Both the position numbers and the translations under genes were made by a program. A stretch of DNA of 64,000 nucleotides from the NCBI GenBank assembly GCA_905250115.1, contig CAJNOI010000219.1:1-64000 (forward strand). The letters run 5' to 3'. Source of the DNA: Adineta steineri. Lineage: Eukaryota; Rotifera; Eurotatoria; Adinetida; Adinetidae. Shown here one piece after another: positions 1 through 13,571 of the stretch. A model generated the notes under the pieces. That model was not told the DNA's origin. It saw only the letters and a program-made list of their open reading frames with translations, and did no database searches. Within the stretch, counting starts at the first letter, position 1, and every line of letters starts with the position of its first letter.

Positions 1-1605
1 AGGTCCACGTTTTATTGCTTTTTGATTAGCAATAAAAACAAAAATTGATGCTAATGCTAGTAAAAAACTGACAAATAAACGCCAATCATGAGGAAATAAG
101 TGTGTATCAGCAAAAAAAAGACGTTGTCTATACACAGAATATGAGTGTGCACCACTTGAAAAAAAGTGTTTTCTAAATAGAACAATACTTGATATAATGA
201 ATGCTGATACAGCTGACCAAAAACATAAAACAGTATTATGCAATTGTTCAATACTAAAATAACGTTTGTTCATTGTTGATGCTATGCTATGAGTAATAGC
301 CGTACAAAGAGCAAGACTAATGCCGAGAAGATGATTCCACGTTATTACATTTGGGTTCCAGAAAGTGTTGTAAGAACTAAATGCTTCTTCTGCATAAAAA
401 ATCATTATAGCAATAAATGTTATACCACACGCAACAATACGTGCTATAGTAGCACGTTCATGAAGAACAACTATAGAAAGTATTATAGTCACTATGACTT
501 GACTCTGTCGAATGGCTGAAAGATCCACTATTGTTATAAAGTAATAGGCAAGGAAAGAAGTCAATGAACCAATACCAATTAATATAGCACGACAAATCAT
601 TGCAGTTCGATGATCAGATGGTCCTAATAAATTATAACCTTTATAGAAAGCATAAACACCAAATGCTATTGTTTGAATAATCATTTGCAAGAAGAATCCA
701 AAGATAAGATCAATTCCACACATTCGAGTTAGAAATAAGATGATAGTAAAAGAATAAGCTGCAATAAATGCCCAAGTTAAACCAGAAAGTTGACTCAACA
801 AAGTACGTTGTTCAGGTTGAGTAATGGGAGCGGCTGATGATGATGATTGAGATTGAGTACGGGGATGTATACTTGGTTGCATTGATGGATTTCGTGATCC
901 ATTACCTATTGAGTCAGCGTTTGATGATGATCGATGACTACGTGATGCAATGGAACGACGTTCTGCTGCATTCAGTGATTTAATTTCATTTGGTGTTAAA
1001 TCATCAATTAACGAGTTGTTAGCATTTGTCATTAAATTCTCATCAAATTGAAGTGTTCGACGTTTTATAGCTGCATCTGCTTCTTGCTACAATAGAAATA
1101 TATTGATATATTTAGATAATATTCAATGGCAAAATCTTACCGATTCTTGTATTACTGAATTTGAGGTTGCTAATGAATTTGTTGGTTTTAGTAAATATTT
1201 CAATTCATCAAGCAATTGAGTATTTTGTTGTGGTAGATTTGGAGTAGTCATTGGTACTAAGACAGATTTATTTTCTTCTTCTTCATCTTCTTCTAAATTT
1301 GTATTAGATGGTTCTATAGGATCAGTAGATACTGGTTGATTAACAACTTCTTCATTCGTTGAAAAATTTGGAAAAGCAGGTGTAACACTTAGATCAGTAT
1401 CACTTGTTGGTGAATGAACAACAATTGTCGGTATATTATTAGGATTTTCTAATGGAATAATTGTATCACCGGAATCAGAATTCGATGCCATATGAAGTTC
1501 CTTTTTTTAACAAAAAATAAAATAAGAAATATTCAAAAAAAAACAAGATATTATTTGAGATTTACATACTTTATTTGATGCATTCATAGTTGCGGAAGAA
1601 TCCAT
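1..1605 (-). CDS. EamA/SLC35G-like membrane transporter, 3' part cut by window edge
   Basis: Exons read 1570-1605 (start ATG at 1605), 1141-1500 and 1-1086, with short GT-AG introns in phase 0. The first ~170 residues are Ser/Asn/Glu-rich and probably cytosolic. Hydrophobic helices of the drug/metabolite transporter fold follow, including the block AYYFITIVDLSAIRQSQV and an HERATIARI loop typical of SLC35G/EamA proteins. The family moves nucleotide sugars or small metabolites across Golgi, ER or plasma membranes; no substrate can be read here. The start at 1605 is chosen because its exon joins in frame to the next. A second ATG at 1491 would lose only 16 residues. The last helices lie beyond the left edge. 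Family call firm, subfamily moderate. Confidence 0.78.
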
Positions 1606-4041
1606 TTCTGTTTTTTTAAATCATCGTCTAGGAAATAAAGTGAGCAATGTATGTTTGTCAATTAATCGCTTATTTAATAAATAATGTTTACTTATCAAAA
1701 TATATGCATATATATTCGTCGCAATAAAAAATTTCGCCTTTTACCTTAAGCACCATTCAATATTTACGCATCGCTCGAGTGCATCGCACATTTATGATCA
1801 AAGGATACGCTCCTGCCTTACCTTGTATTCATTAGTATATATTGTATAAAATAAAAGTACACAAATGAGTAAACATTATCATTAGTAGCGTTGCTATTGG
1901 TAAAAGTAGATTTACCTTTGTGGTTTTAAACGACCGAACATGTTTAGATAGAACATATAGAAAAAGAATATATATATATATATATGTACATATCAATATA
2001 ATCAATCTCAGGTCTAGATATATAAAAGAAAGATGATGTCATTAATTATATTTCTTACTTGTTATATCAAGAAACTCATATATTGACAACGATAAATAAT
2101 TTATGTTCGTTTAATGTATAAGAAGAAAAATTTATCAGTTTATCTGAATCTATTTTTTGCAAATAAGTTTACTTGAAAAAAAACAGGAAATGCGTCTGCT
2201 ATATTTCAAGATAAATATGAGCAGTTCTGTTTGAAAAATTTATCATTATGATATTTTAATTCAATATATTAATGATTATATTCAGAAAATATTTGTTTTT
2301 GTAATAATATTTATGTCATGGTAAATAATATCTTTTTAGTAAATAGTAAATATTTGTTATTGTATGTTCTTCAAATATTATTGTTATTTTGAAAGAAACA
2401 AATGTAGGTATCTGATTTAGAAACAAATTTTGCATAATAATCAGAAAAATCAAATTATAAATGGAAATAATATCAGCTGATAGTTCATGTATACTTTTCT
2501 TTTTGTGTATATTATTAGCTTAAATATTGTACCCTAAAATGAGTTTAGCCATTTATAATAACATAAGAAAATAACTTTTATCAACTTTATAAGTGATTAT
2601 CAAGTTGACTTAATTTTAGATTAATTCCTATGTTTTTGTCTATAATTATAATTTAGTATTGTTAGCTTAAAATATTTTGATAAAACTTTATTCGCTTGAA
2701 TAACAATATAAAATGAAAGCATTAAAATAACCGTCTACTACGCCTTAAAAATGTTGAAACTGAGATAAATATAAGGGAGTTTCTACTTAAAAATTTAGTG
2801 AATATCCCAGTCAAACATATCCTGAAAAAGACAGGTGGTGGTAAGGTGATATTTTCGTCCCAGACATTTAGGAAAAAACTATATGGTTAGAATCACCATT
2901 AAATTCTGAACGGGACTCTATATTTTTTTTTGAAAAAACAATAACTTTTTTTTTTCATTTTTTGCCGTAGGACTTCCCAAAAAACAAAAAAACCTTTGTT
3001 TTGTTTTTCACTCTGATTTTATCTAGATAGAGATTATCGATCACGCTGATCATGAATTTAAGGTTTATTTTGCATAAAAAAGTGATTTAAATGAAAAAAT
3101 GGCCTATTCTAACAAAGGATGTTTTTTTGACCTTAGTTCTGAGATCAACGGATTCCAATGCTAAATATAAGTTTTCGACAAGCGAATTTTACAAAAAACA
3201 AATCATATTAAATACTTTGTATAATAGAATTTAATCATTCTACATTAGACTGATTATGTTTTTTCATTCATACAGACTACGTAGTTTTAATATCCAAATC
3301 GATCGTTTTCGTCATGCAAATAGTAAACATTATCGAAAAAATCTTTATTGTATTTTACAAATCCTTTTTTTTACACAAAAGTATGTTACTGATTTTTAAA
3401 AGTCATGTTATTTCTTCAATTTTTTAAATGCATTTTAAAAAATTTCATCGAGTGAAGTAGATACAATTATGTTATTGTATTTTTCTTATGTCAATTACTA
3501 AAATGTATAAACGTGAATGCTCTATTAGTGATGGGCCACTCAGTGAAAATGATTTTTTTTATTATAGTTTTAATACATCAAATAATCATAAAAAGAAAGC
3601 ACTATTTTCTTTTTTGTTTTTTTTTTGGCTTCGTTTTTTTTTCAATGACATTAAAGAACTACCGGTGTTAATGCCGCAGATATTCGGAATCATTTTTGTC
3701 CTTCTTTTCTCGGCTCTCTGTCAAAGTTTCCTTTCTTATACTCATTGACAGGACAACTAGACTCACATTTATTCATTCTTCTTTTCTCCATTAGTGAGGA
3801 CAAATATATATATAAATATATATATAGTCGGTTCTGCTCGTTTCTTTCTCCGACCGACTAACAACACATAAAATTCTGCACTCAACTTGCAATAGGCTCG
3901 ATACAGGAAATAAAGAAAGAAATGCGAGGCAAAGAGGGAGAATTCTTTTTTCTTCAATCAGAATTCTTGTTGCCGTCAGTAGAACGAGTAGCAAGCAGTA
4001 GAGAGAACACGAGCAGAAACTGAAAACAGAAGAAGAAAACA
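1606..4041. other. Intergenic region between two divergent genes
   Basis: AT-rich, with many short homopolymers and (TA)n runs (for example near 1970-1985 and 3800-3825). No convincing gene, RNA or element was seen. A short open frame at 3488-3748 is low-complexity Phe/Ser-rich sequence with no exon partner. The region should hold the 5' ends of both flanking genes. Confidence 0.5.
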
Positions 4042-6725
4042 ATGGATGATGAAAATATTGGTACGATGGAGCAATGGTTCGATTCAACATTTATAGTTCT
4101 TAATGAATCTTATCAACTTGATCTACGTCGAGTTTTATCACCTGATACGTGTGAATTGATTCATGCATTAAGTGATTATTATATGTTTGATAATATTGGC
4201 CTATTTATGCATTTACTTGCTTTAACTTCATATTATCTTACACCAACTTCATTTGTCTATGCTGACAATCAACTAAAACATAAACTCAATCTTCATTTAT
4301 TATTAGTTGTGCGATCAGGTAAAAAAAATCATATTTTTTATCTAATTTTTATATGATAAATGAAGATTGAAACAAAATTTTGACGGAAATAGATTCTTTT
4401 TATATTTAAATCATATGAAAATCTATTAGTAATACTTTAAAAATAAAAAAAAACATCACGGAAATAAAATTTAAGAAAATAGGTCAAGTTGAGTTTTATC
4501 TATATGATGCTTAAAATACTAACACTAAATTACAATATATGATAAGATAATAAAACACATTCATCGTTAAGTATACGATTATTATATAATATTTTATTTA
4601 TTAAAGATAAAGATAGATTTGAAATTTACGAGTCAAAGAGTATAAATGAGTAGGAACTCACAGATTTTTTATAAATATAGTGAGTTATGAAAGTAATTAT
4701 TAACTTGATTTACGTTTATTTCTGTTATCATAAATTAAAATAGCGGAAAAAACAAAAGAGATATGGTGCTAAATAAAGATACATTATGAAAAAAAAAAAT
4801 TCAAAAAACGCTCTCGTGAAGGTTATTTTTTCTCTTCTTCTCTTTTCTCATAGAACTCTTTGACCCGAGTCTGAGTGGAAGAAGAAGAAGAAGTAGATGA
4901 AATAACTTCATATAAAAGAAAAACAGAGAAGACAGCCTTGAAATATAATTGTAGGCCGTCTCTGATGAATTAATATTCTAAACTAAACAAAATTTTAATT
5001 AGGTTATGAACGTTCATCACTTGTTGAACATATAAAACAAGCAATGAATAATGTACAATGTCTACGTCAAACAGGACAACAATATGATACTCGACATACA
5101 TTTAATTCTAATATATTTTGTCGATCAGATGAATCAACATCACCAACAGGTTTTTGTATATCAGATAAATTTGATGAACATGGAACATATGCACATATAC
5201 AAAAACAAAATTCTCATTCAATTATTGGAACAAGTAATGGACAATTTATTCGAAAAATACTTGAAACTAAATTTAATAATAACACTAATTTGAATAATAA
5301 TAATAACTATCTTATAAATAATACAGATTGGTTAATGATATTTATAGCTAGTAAAGCACGTTTGTTTTGTCGACGACCGAAATTATCTGATTCAAATCGT
5401 TATCCATCACTTGAACAATGGATTATAGTTCTTAATTGTCATTGTTCAAATTTAATTGATTTTTATTTTGATGATCCACAAGCAAATCAATTTATGTGTG
5501 ATTATCTTGATGCACTTTATTTAAAAGGTAGATTTTTGATGATTTAAAATGAATACATATTTTCTAATATTTCTGTTTTTTTCAAGCAACATCACTTGAA
5601 GATACTCATTCAGGTATGTCGGCAAGATATTTATCAGCACGTGAACAAGTTTTACGTGTATCAGCATCATTACGTGTTATTGAATTAGCTATTGAAACAT
5701 TAATTGTTTATCGACGAACATTTCATACATTTGGTCAAGCAGATAAAGTATTTTTTGATAATTGTAATCATATTATTGAGAAAACAAGAAGTACAACAAC
5801 AGTACGAGTTAATATTAATGTTGCTATTGTTCAATCAGCTATTTATTTTGTTAATACAAGTATAAAACAATTTGAAATTATGTTTGAACCAACATTAAAT
5901 ACTGGAACATCAAATCCAGAGTAAAAAAAATGAATATAGAATTGATTTATAAGATTGTTTTTTTTCTTTCTATTATTTAGAATACCAACATTAATAAATC
6001 AAACACCTATTGCTGATCGTTCATGGATATTACATCAACCATCAACATCATCATTTCCACCACGATCAACATCGCCAGCATCAAAACGTTTAAAAACATT
6101 TGTTGATCCTTCCTATGTTAAATCATTAGAACTTGCTCATGAACTTTTACTTTTACCCTATGTTGCATTTACACGTACATCTGTATATGCAAATTCGAAA
6201 TTAAAACGTAATGCTGCATATCTTGATTCAGTTATTGAAGAATTAAAAAAATATCGATTACTTATTATGGTAAGACAAGGTGTACAAATGGTGGATGGAA
6301 CAAGAAGACGTGTTGATCTTCTTGTTAAATGTGCTCCAATGTTAAAAGAAGATGAAAATAATAATAACAATAATAATAATAATAATGAAAAAAATGATGA
6401 TGATCTTATTGAACGTTTAGGACGTTTTGGTGTTGAATATGATCGTTATATTCAAACACTTGGTACACTTGATATTGGAGATAAATATCGTTTATCTGAA
6501 CAATGTTTTGATTTATTAAATTCACCTGATTATAAACGATATTTAACAGTTGATCTTGAACGAATAGCACCATTACATCGTATACAACAGCAACAACAAC
6601 ATCAACAGTATTCACAACAAGAACAACATCAACATTCAATACAACATGAAGAAACAAATGATTTATGGGCAACAGCATCATCATCATCGAATATTAAACT
6701 TGAACCAGCAGATTTTTATGCATAA
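4042..6725 (+). CDS. Uncharacterised 626-aa protein, weak DUF3987-like and winged-helix-like features
   Basis: Four exons join cleanly: 4042-4318, 5003-5527, 5587-5920 and 5981-6725 (1881 nt). The first intron, 684 bp, is unusually long for this genome. A predicted alpha/beta segment LNLHLLLVVRSGYERSS spans the first junction and sits where DUF3987-type proteins carry a P-loop, but the Walker A Lys is absent. The middle (~residues 95-360) is helical and resembles the C-terminal half of that family only loosely. Residues ~410-480 may form a winged helix. The tail has Asn and Gln/His runs and ends in an acidic peptide. The protein lacks a signal peptide and membrane helices. The gene model is firm because every phase fits; the family link is a guess from pattern. 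Confidence 0.6.
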
Positions 6726-7931
6726 AAATTTTAGAGAATTTATATTTTTTTTGTCAGATGACTTATTCATTGTTTATTTAAATAATAAAAAAAATACGTT
6801 TCCTATTTATTTGATTATTTTTCAATTGAAAATATAAATAAATCTTCTTAATTTTAACGGTATATTTATAAATAGAAAAAATATCCTGTCAGACAATCAC
6901 GCATTCAATTGTTCTTAATAAACAATGGTTATATAAATTATTATGAATACGTTAGAAAACAGCTGATAAAAACGACAGTGAATTATAATTACATATCCTA
7001 TGCATGCACTTACAAAATGAGTATGTATATTGTTCGAGTATTTCTCTTACTTTTCACAATGATGAAAATATTTTAATAACTGTTAATGAAGTTTTTTTTT
7101 TCTAGAAAGTTTTTTATGAAGAAGACATATTAGTTAATATTTTATATGGTTTTTTTCATCGAAAAATTGTGAATTGGTTTTAAAGATACCTTTTTTTATT
7201 GCGTTACTCCACCTATGAATCCCTATCTTTTAATTAAAAATTTTTTTGTGGTATCATTCCCTAAAAAAAGAAATCGAGATCAATAAATCCTTCCATATTA
7301 CTTTATTTGTATGACCTACAACTGACTTTATTTACATTAAATTAATACATGATAGATTAAAATTGTAGTCATGTTACATTCAATACGTTCTTAGAGTATT
7401 CTAGTCTATTTATAGTCATTATATAATTCAAAGTAAATCTCTTTGTAACACATTATAGACTTAGTTATTAAAAATAGACTTGTTGCAATAGAATAAAACA
7501 AGCTTATCAGCTGTTAATAAATATCAAATATATTCTTATCTTATAATGACGTGTCTGACCTAAAAAGATTAATAAAAATATGTGCTAAATTTATACTTTT
7601 TAAAATTATATTATTAGCATAATTCCATCGGAAGAATTTATTTTTAGAATAATATGAGGAAATTTTTTATTATTAATTATACACGTTATCTTAAGGAGAT
7701 GTTATTTTTTCAATATAATCATTTTAATAGTATTTAATCGCTTGTTTATTTTTTAAAAAAATAAATCATGTAATTAATTTACAATCTTTTCAAAAGTCTC
7801 TTTAAAACTCATAACAGTTTAATATGAGATTGATATTTTTTTTTGCATAGGAAGATTAGAGACACTTGCTGAAATAAAAAATGGAAAGAATGTCAAAACA
7901 CGGATTAGTGTGGGTGGTTGATGGAAGGTTT
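6726..7931. other. Intergenic, convergent 3' ends
   Basis: AT-rich spacer between the 3' end of the plus-strand gene on the left and the 3' end of ISCU on the right. Nothing recognisable apart from homopolymer runs. Confidence 0.5.
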
Positions 7932-8517
7932 TCATTCCTTTTTCTTGTTTGTTTTTTTATTATTATAATCATGAATTGCTGCTTTAATAGCATCTTCAGC
8001 AAGCACTAAAATAAATAAATATACGTATATTATAAATTAAAATCAAACTTTCTTTTACTTGAACAATGTAATTTAACTGGTGGTAAACATAATTCTTTCG
8101 CAATATCTTGATTTTTAATTGTACCTGCTTCATTAATTGATTTTCCTTTAATCCATTCGGTAGCTAATGATGATGAAGCAATAGCTGAACCACAACCAAA
8201 TGTTTTAAATTTCGCATCAATAATTTTTCCATTTTCATCTACTTTAATCTATTAATTCAATAATTACAAATGAATCCAATCTTAAAGATTTTTATTACTT
8301 GTAATTTCATGACATCACCACATGCTGGTGCTCCAACAAGACCAGTACCAACACTTGTATCGGATTTATCAAATGATCCAACATTTCGAGGATTTTCATA
8401 ATGATCAATGACTTTTTCATGATAACTACAAACTAATATATTTCGTGATTCAATACTTGCAGATAATAATGGACGTATTTTAGAATAGATTGTACGCGAA
8501 AACGCATTTGTAGCCAT
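7932..8517 (-). CDS. ISCU: Iron-sulfur cluster assembly scaffold ISCU
   Basis: Three exons (8299-8517, 8059-8248, 7932-8005) give 160 aa, the usual length. ISCU is the mitochondrial scaffold on which cysteine desulfurase NFS1 builds [2Fe-2S] clusters before HSPA9/HSC20 hand them on. The N-terminus is basic and hydroxylated, fitting a mitochondrial presequence. The mature part begins near [19 protein letters not shown]. All three ligand cysteines are present, in [23 protein letters not shown] and [11 protein letters not shown]. The LPPVK motif bound by the Hsp70 chaperone is intact. Introns are 50 and 53 bp with GT-AG ends. No disruption seen. Confidence 0.97.
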
Positions 8518-9040
8518 TATAAATAAATATTTTTAGTTAACAAAATTATAATCTGAAATTACAGATTTATCATTTAGTTATAAATGAAAATCTTAATCTA
8601 TATTTTTATATATTGTATTTAGATATATAACATATTTGATATTCTCCGTTTTGATCTTATTTATCTATGTTATGAGTATTAGTTTTAATATCTTAATTTC
8701 CATGTCTGTCTCATAAAATCCTACTTTTTCATTGGAAATATAATGAAGACTAAACGAGATGTTTGATTTGGTTTTGAACTCATTCCATGTCTAATTCTAT
8801 TAATGACTTTGATAAATTATACAGAAAATAAAACTACTTTATAAAAAATAAACAAGACAAGATGTTCTAATGTTTGTTTGTTTGTTTGTTTTTTTCTAAA
8901 AAATAAACGGAGATAGAATATGCACGCCATAGGATTAGTATATCACAAAGCTAGGCTACAACTGATGGTTAAGAAAAAGGTGCATAGAAAAAGGAAGAGA
9001 GAAAGAAGACAAGACATGACAATTTATAGCCTAAAATTGT
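8518..9040. other. Intergenic between ISCU start and DLAT stop
   Basis: Upstream region of ISCU and 3' flank of the E2 gene. It contains a short TTTG microsatellite at about 8871-8892 and AT-rich sequence; no gene seen. Confidence 0.5.
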
Positions 9041-11302
9041 TTATAAAATCATTGATCCGGGATGTTCAAGAAATTGTTTAAATTCTTGTAACCATTGCGC
9101 ACCAACGGCACCATCGATAACACGATGATCGCATGCTAATGTCACATTGAGAATAGTTGATTGACGAAATCTAATAGGTAAAAATGAATTAATTAACAAA
9201 TTATAAAAACTAATCTATACCCTTTTGGAGATTCTTTATCAGGTACAAGTCGTGTTTCAACACCACCAATAGCTAAAATAGCTGACTAGAAAAATAAATG
9301 AATAGATATTTTTTATTAATAGTTTAAAAATTTTATTCTATATAAATATACTTGTTGAGGATAAATTATAGCGCTAAAATTTGTTACACCATACATTCCC
9401 AAATTAGAAATTGTAAATGTTCCCGACTATAATATAAAACAAAATAAAAAGAAGAATAAAATTTTTATTGTTTCACTTCAAGTTCATCATCATTCAATTT
9501 TCCACTGTTTGCTTTATCATTCAATTCTGAAATCTCTTTACTAATAGCCGAAAGACCCTAGATAAAATCAATAGAAAAAAAATAAGTTATTTTTAATTTT
9601 CAAAATTTTACTTTTTGATCAGCATTATGAACAATTGGCGTCATAAGAATACCAGCATCAGTAGCCATTGCTACATTGATATCAACTGTTTCATATCTAA
9701 TATAAATATTTATTTAAAAGAAAAAAAAGTATTGATAATCATTACTGTCGAATTGATTTATCCATCCAAACACTATTTGTTTCAGGTCGTTTTTTACATG
9801 CAAGTGCAGCTGCTTTTATAATAAAATCATTTATTGTTATACCACGTGCTTTTTCTTTTGAATCTTTTGATTTTGGTGTTAATATATTATTGAGATTTTG
9901 ACGTAATCTAAATAGAAAAATAAATTATAAAAAATTCGAATTTAATTTTTAATCAATATACTTGAGTATTTCATCTACTTGAACTTCGATAGTTAAATAA
10001 TAATGAGGTATGGTAGTCTTTGATTCTGTTACACGACGTGCATATTCCTATGAAATTAGAAAAATTTCGATATGGGATAAATTTTTATACAGATTATTTA
10101 CTGATCGTATTTCGGATACTTTTTGTTCATCATAACCACCAGTACGTGTTCCTGTTTCTTTATCTTTTTTGGTAGTTTTAGATGGAGTTTGTTGAGTATC
10201 TTTGGTTTTTTTAGTTTCTGATTTTACTTTGGCACCACCTTCTTTTATAAATTTCTCAACATCTTCGGCGACAACTCGACCATTAGGACCACTACCTTGA
10301 ACTGACTATTGAAAAAAGATGAAATATTAATATCTATTGAAATAAAAGTAAAAAATTGAATATTTACTTCAAGATCTATGCCCTTTTCTTGAGCTAGTTT
10401 TTTAGCTAAAGGTGATGCTGCAGTTCTGCTACCTTCACTCGAACTTTGAGATTTTTGTTCTTGTGATTTGTCTTTTTTTGAAGTTGATGTTGTTTGTTGT
10501 TGTTGTTGTTGTTGTTGTTCTGTCTTGCTCGTCGATTCCTTTTCTTTCTTTTCGGTTTTTGGAGCTGAACTGGCTTCTTCATCGGCTGATGTCTTTTTTG
10601 TTGATGATTTACTTTCATCATCTTTAAAATCTTTAAATGCAGCGATATCTTCTTCTTTTTCAACAATAATAGCACATAACTATAAATCATTAAATATTCA
10701 AATAAAAAAAACAAAATATCAAATCATTTATTATTTACTTTTCCAACAGGTACATCTTTACTACCACCGGGTAGAATAATTTTTGCGAGATATCCTTCAT
10801 CACCTGCTTCAAATCCTAATGTTGCTTTATCAGTTTCAATTTCAGCCAATATATCACCTGAAAAAAATAAATATATTATCTCGTGAGATACTTTAACATA
10901 GATTTGTACCTTCAACAATTTTTTCTCCTTCTTTCTTAGACCATGATCGTAATGTACCGGTTTCCATTGTTGGTGATAATGCTGGAAGAGTAATTCTTTT
11001 ATGAGATGGTAAATTACCGGATGAAGCATATCGAACAGTGATTATACCACATCTTGGTAGTGATAAAAATCGACCATTAATACGCGATGATGAATCGACT
11101 AGAGATAAGGATGAGCTAAAAACAAATGATTTGTTTATAGGAATTATATTTAAGATTAGAATAACATTTTAATATATGCTCACTTATGAAAAGTTGCTTT
11201 AGTTGTTGAGTTAGAAGTAGTGAGACATCGTCTCAATAAACGATTAATTTTAGACGCCGATGAACAACGTTGTGCGGTAATTAACAGACGAGTACTCTGC
11301 AT
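9041..11302 (-). CDS. DLAT: Dihydrolipoyl acetyltransferase, E2 of pyruvate dehydrogenase
   Basis: About 547 aa from many small exons (first five 11184-11302, 10910-11115, 10739-10857, 10368-10679, 10102-10305). E2 transfers acetyl groups from lipoyl-lysine to CoA in the mitochondrial pyruvate dehydrogenase core. A Ser/Arg-rich presequence precedes one lipoyl domain with the lipoylation Lys in [12 protein letters not shown] Lys/Gln/Ser linker with a poly-Gln run follows, then the E1/E3-binding domain ([24 protein letters not shown]), a second linker and the catalytic domain. The active-site motif DHRVIDG near the C-terminus is intact. Only one lipoyl domain is present where vertebrate E2 has two. 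Reading frame continuous; call firm. Confidence 0.96.
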
Positions 11303-11511
11303 ATTTCAAGCAATCGTTGTTATTTTCCACAAGAGATAATTTAGGAAAAAAAATCTAGAATAACATGTAAACGTCATTGTTTTTTTATTCGTGCTTTTCT
11401 TTTTTCACATACAAAAAGATTACATTTAAACGCAAAAACGAAGAACGAAAAGGTACACGAAAAAAGAAATAATAATCATCGCTTTCGCAGATTTTATACA
11501 TCAGAGAATAT

Positions 11512-12822
11512 TTAAGGACGTGGTTGAGCTGGTTTATAATGTGAAACTAAATAGCCATTTGTTGTACCACGTAATTGCTCGTTTTTTTTATCAGTTTTAA
11601 CCATTGATTTTGATACAACACCTTTCCATGTTCGACTAGTTAACTATAAAAAGAAATTGATTAGAATGAATATATATATTTTCTTAGTGTTTAACTTACT
11701 TTTGAATTAAAATCTGTCCAACGTTTTTTATCTTTTTCACGTTCTTCTTCGAATTCTTTTAATTTAGCAACTTTCTTATCTTTCTTTCGACGTTTAAGTT
11801 CACGTAAACGTTGTTCTAATTCTCGTCTAATCAATAAAAATAAATTAATAACAATATTTTTTTTCTCCTAGAAATTCTTACTTTGTCTTAGCTCGATTAG
11901 CAGCTGATTTTATTCCACTTAAACCAGAACGTGTTCGATCGAATGGTTTTAATTTTGACACCTACAAAAACAAATAAATAAACAATTCTATATTTTAATA
12001 TTTTTAAATACTAACTCGAACAACAGTTAATGGTGCCGATTCAAATCCATCGAAAACAATTGTACATGTACCATCATCAAGTACATCATCAATTGTACAT
12101 TCATAGTACCTATTTAAAAATAAAGAGAAAAAAAAACGAGATTTATAAAATAATTCTCATTTTACATACTATTCGCAAACAAATATTATTTTCGATTGCT
12201 ATTTATTTATATGGAAGCATATTGTTAATCCTCCTCTTGCTCAGTATATATTTACTTGTACTATAGACATAATTGAACTTTTTTTCCCCGCTCTCCTATA
12301 TGAATATTTGTATCTTTTCTTTTTTTTAAAAATAAACCAATCTTCATTATTCTATGGAAATAAAATAATAACACATACTTTCCATCTTCATTCCATGGTG
12401 CTAAACATCGATCACCTGTTTTCCATTTAATAGCTGTACGAGCTGTTGATGTCGATGCTGTATTATTTGCTTGTGATGTTGATGCATAACTCGAAGATGC
12501 TGCTTCATAATTTGTTGTTGATGATGCTCCTGTTTCATCTGAATTTAAAATGGATGGATCACAACCAAGTAATTCAGCTGTTATTTGTATAACTTCCTAA
12601 ATAAAATTATTAATTAAAATAAATAACTAGAAAAAACCAAAATTCTTACTTCAAGATCAACTTTAAGTTTGAGTAGTTCAGGATCATCTGGTTTTGCTTT
12701 CAATGCTATTTCTACCTAAAAGAAAATAGTCAAGTAAAAATTAATGTATATAAAAATAAACTAATAATTACTTGTTCAAGTTGATATTTATATGCAGGTA
12801 AATTTAAATCTCCAGTATCCAT
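11512..12822 (-). CDS. SMNDC1: Survival motor neuron domain splicing factor (SPF30)
   Basis: The start ATG at 12822 opens MDTGDLNLPAYKYQLEQ, and the frame ends in TAA at 11512-11514. SMNDC1 is a nuclear Tudor protein needed for joining the U4/U6.U5 tri-snRNP to the pre-spliceosome; its Tudor domain binds symmetrically dimethylated arginines. The Tudor core is seen as IKWKTGDRCLAPWNEDGKYY joined across a ~260-bp intron to ECTIDDVLDDGTCTIVF. A basic coiled coil with many Lys/Glu follows, then the family C-terminal block FNSKLTSRTWKGVVSKS. A short Ser/Thr/Ala-rich spacer lies between the N-terminal helices and Tudor. Gene complete; no oddities beyond the one longer intron. Confidence 0.95.
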
Positions 12823-13448
12823 TTAATTGTTTAGATTTACGTTCGAAATGGCGCTTTATGTTCAATAACGCAATAACCAAATGACTGACTGAATGACTGA
12901 CTGCTGTGTGTTGATTGGGATAAATACTTTTCATTTTAATTGGCTAATGTTTCAGTGTTGAAAAATAAAATTTATTAAGAAAAAAAAAGAATTTTCTTCG
13001 ATGGATTTTAATATTTTAATTCTTTTAAATTTATTTTTCTATAATTACAGCGACATCTAGTTTTCAATGACAATAAAACTAAAAAATGAGTCATTGCTAG
13101 ATATGTGGGCGCTTTTATGATATTATGAGTAATGATAAAAGTAAACTAGTATGAAATCGAGAGTCTATTAATAAATACTATAATATTTACATGCTAGATA
13201 CGTGAATATATTTTACCAGTGACTCGATAACATTGTAGCTCGCATAATGTTGTATTTTGTCCTCACATTTTACAATAACAAAAAATACAACATCAACAAT
13301 AGTATTTTTTCTATGAGTAAGAATGTTGATTTCAATTCAAAAAATCTCATATTTACGGAATATTGTAGATAATGAATCATTGTAAATGAGGAGATCAAAT
13401 ACAATCTCAAATAGTAAATTCATTTTCTTTATTCTTGAACAATGAGTA

Positions 13449-13481
<33 letters not shown>

Positions 13482-13571
13482 CGTAATTTCATGTTTTTGC
13501 TAATCTTGCATTATGTTATGATTATTTTTTTCTTTCAGACTACCCATTCTATTAATACTTGATATTTAAAA
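12823..13571. promoter_or_regulatory. Shared 5' region between SMNDC1 and the syntaxin gene
   Basis: About 750 bp separates two divergently transcribed housekeeping-type genes, so both promoters must lie here. An (AT)n run sits at about 13455-13481, and short TGACTGAC-type repeats at 12883-12903 lie just upstream of SMNDC1. No core promoter motif could be called with confidence. Confidence 0.4.
13455..13481. repeat. (AT)n microsatellite
   Basis: Uninterrupted TA dinucleotides of about 26 bp upstream of the syntaxin gene. Confidence 0.9.

Noticed and set aside
3488-3748. Open frame of 86 codons on +
   Set aside because: Phe/Ser-rich low-complexity translation of T-runs, no exon partner, no recognisable domain.
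10406-10779. Open frames on both strands over the E2 linker
   Set aside because: They are other-frame readings of the Gln/Lys-rich linker of DLAT, whose own frame joins in phase with the neighbouring exons.
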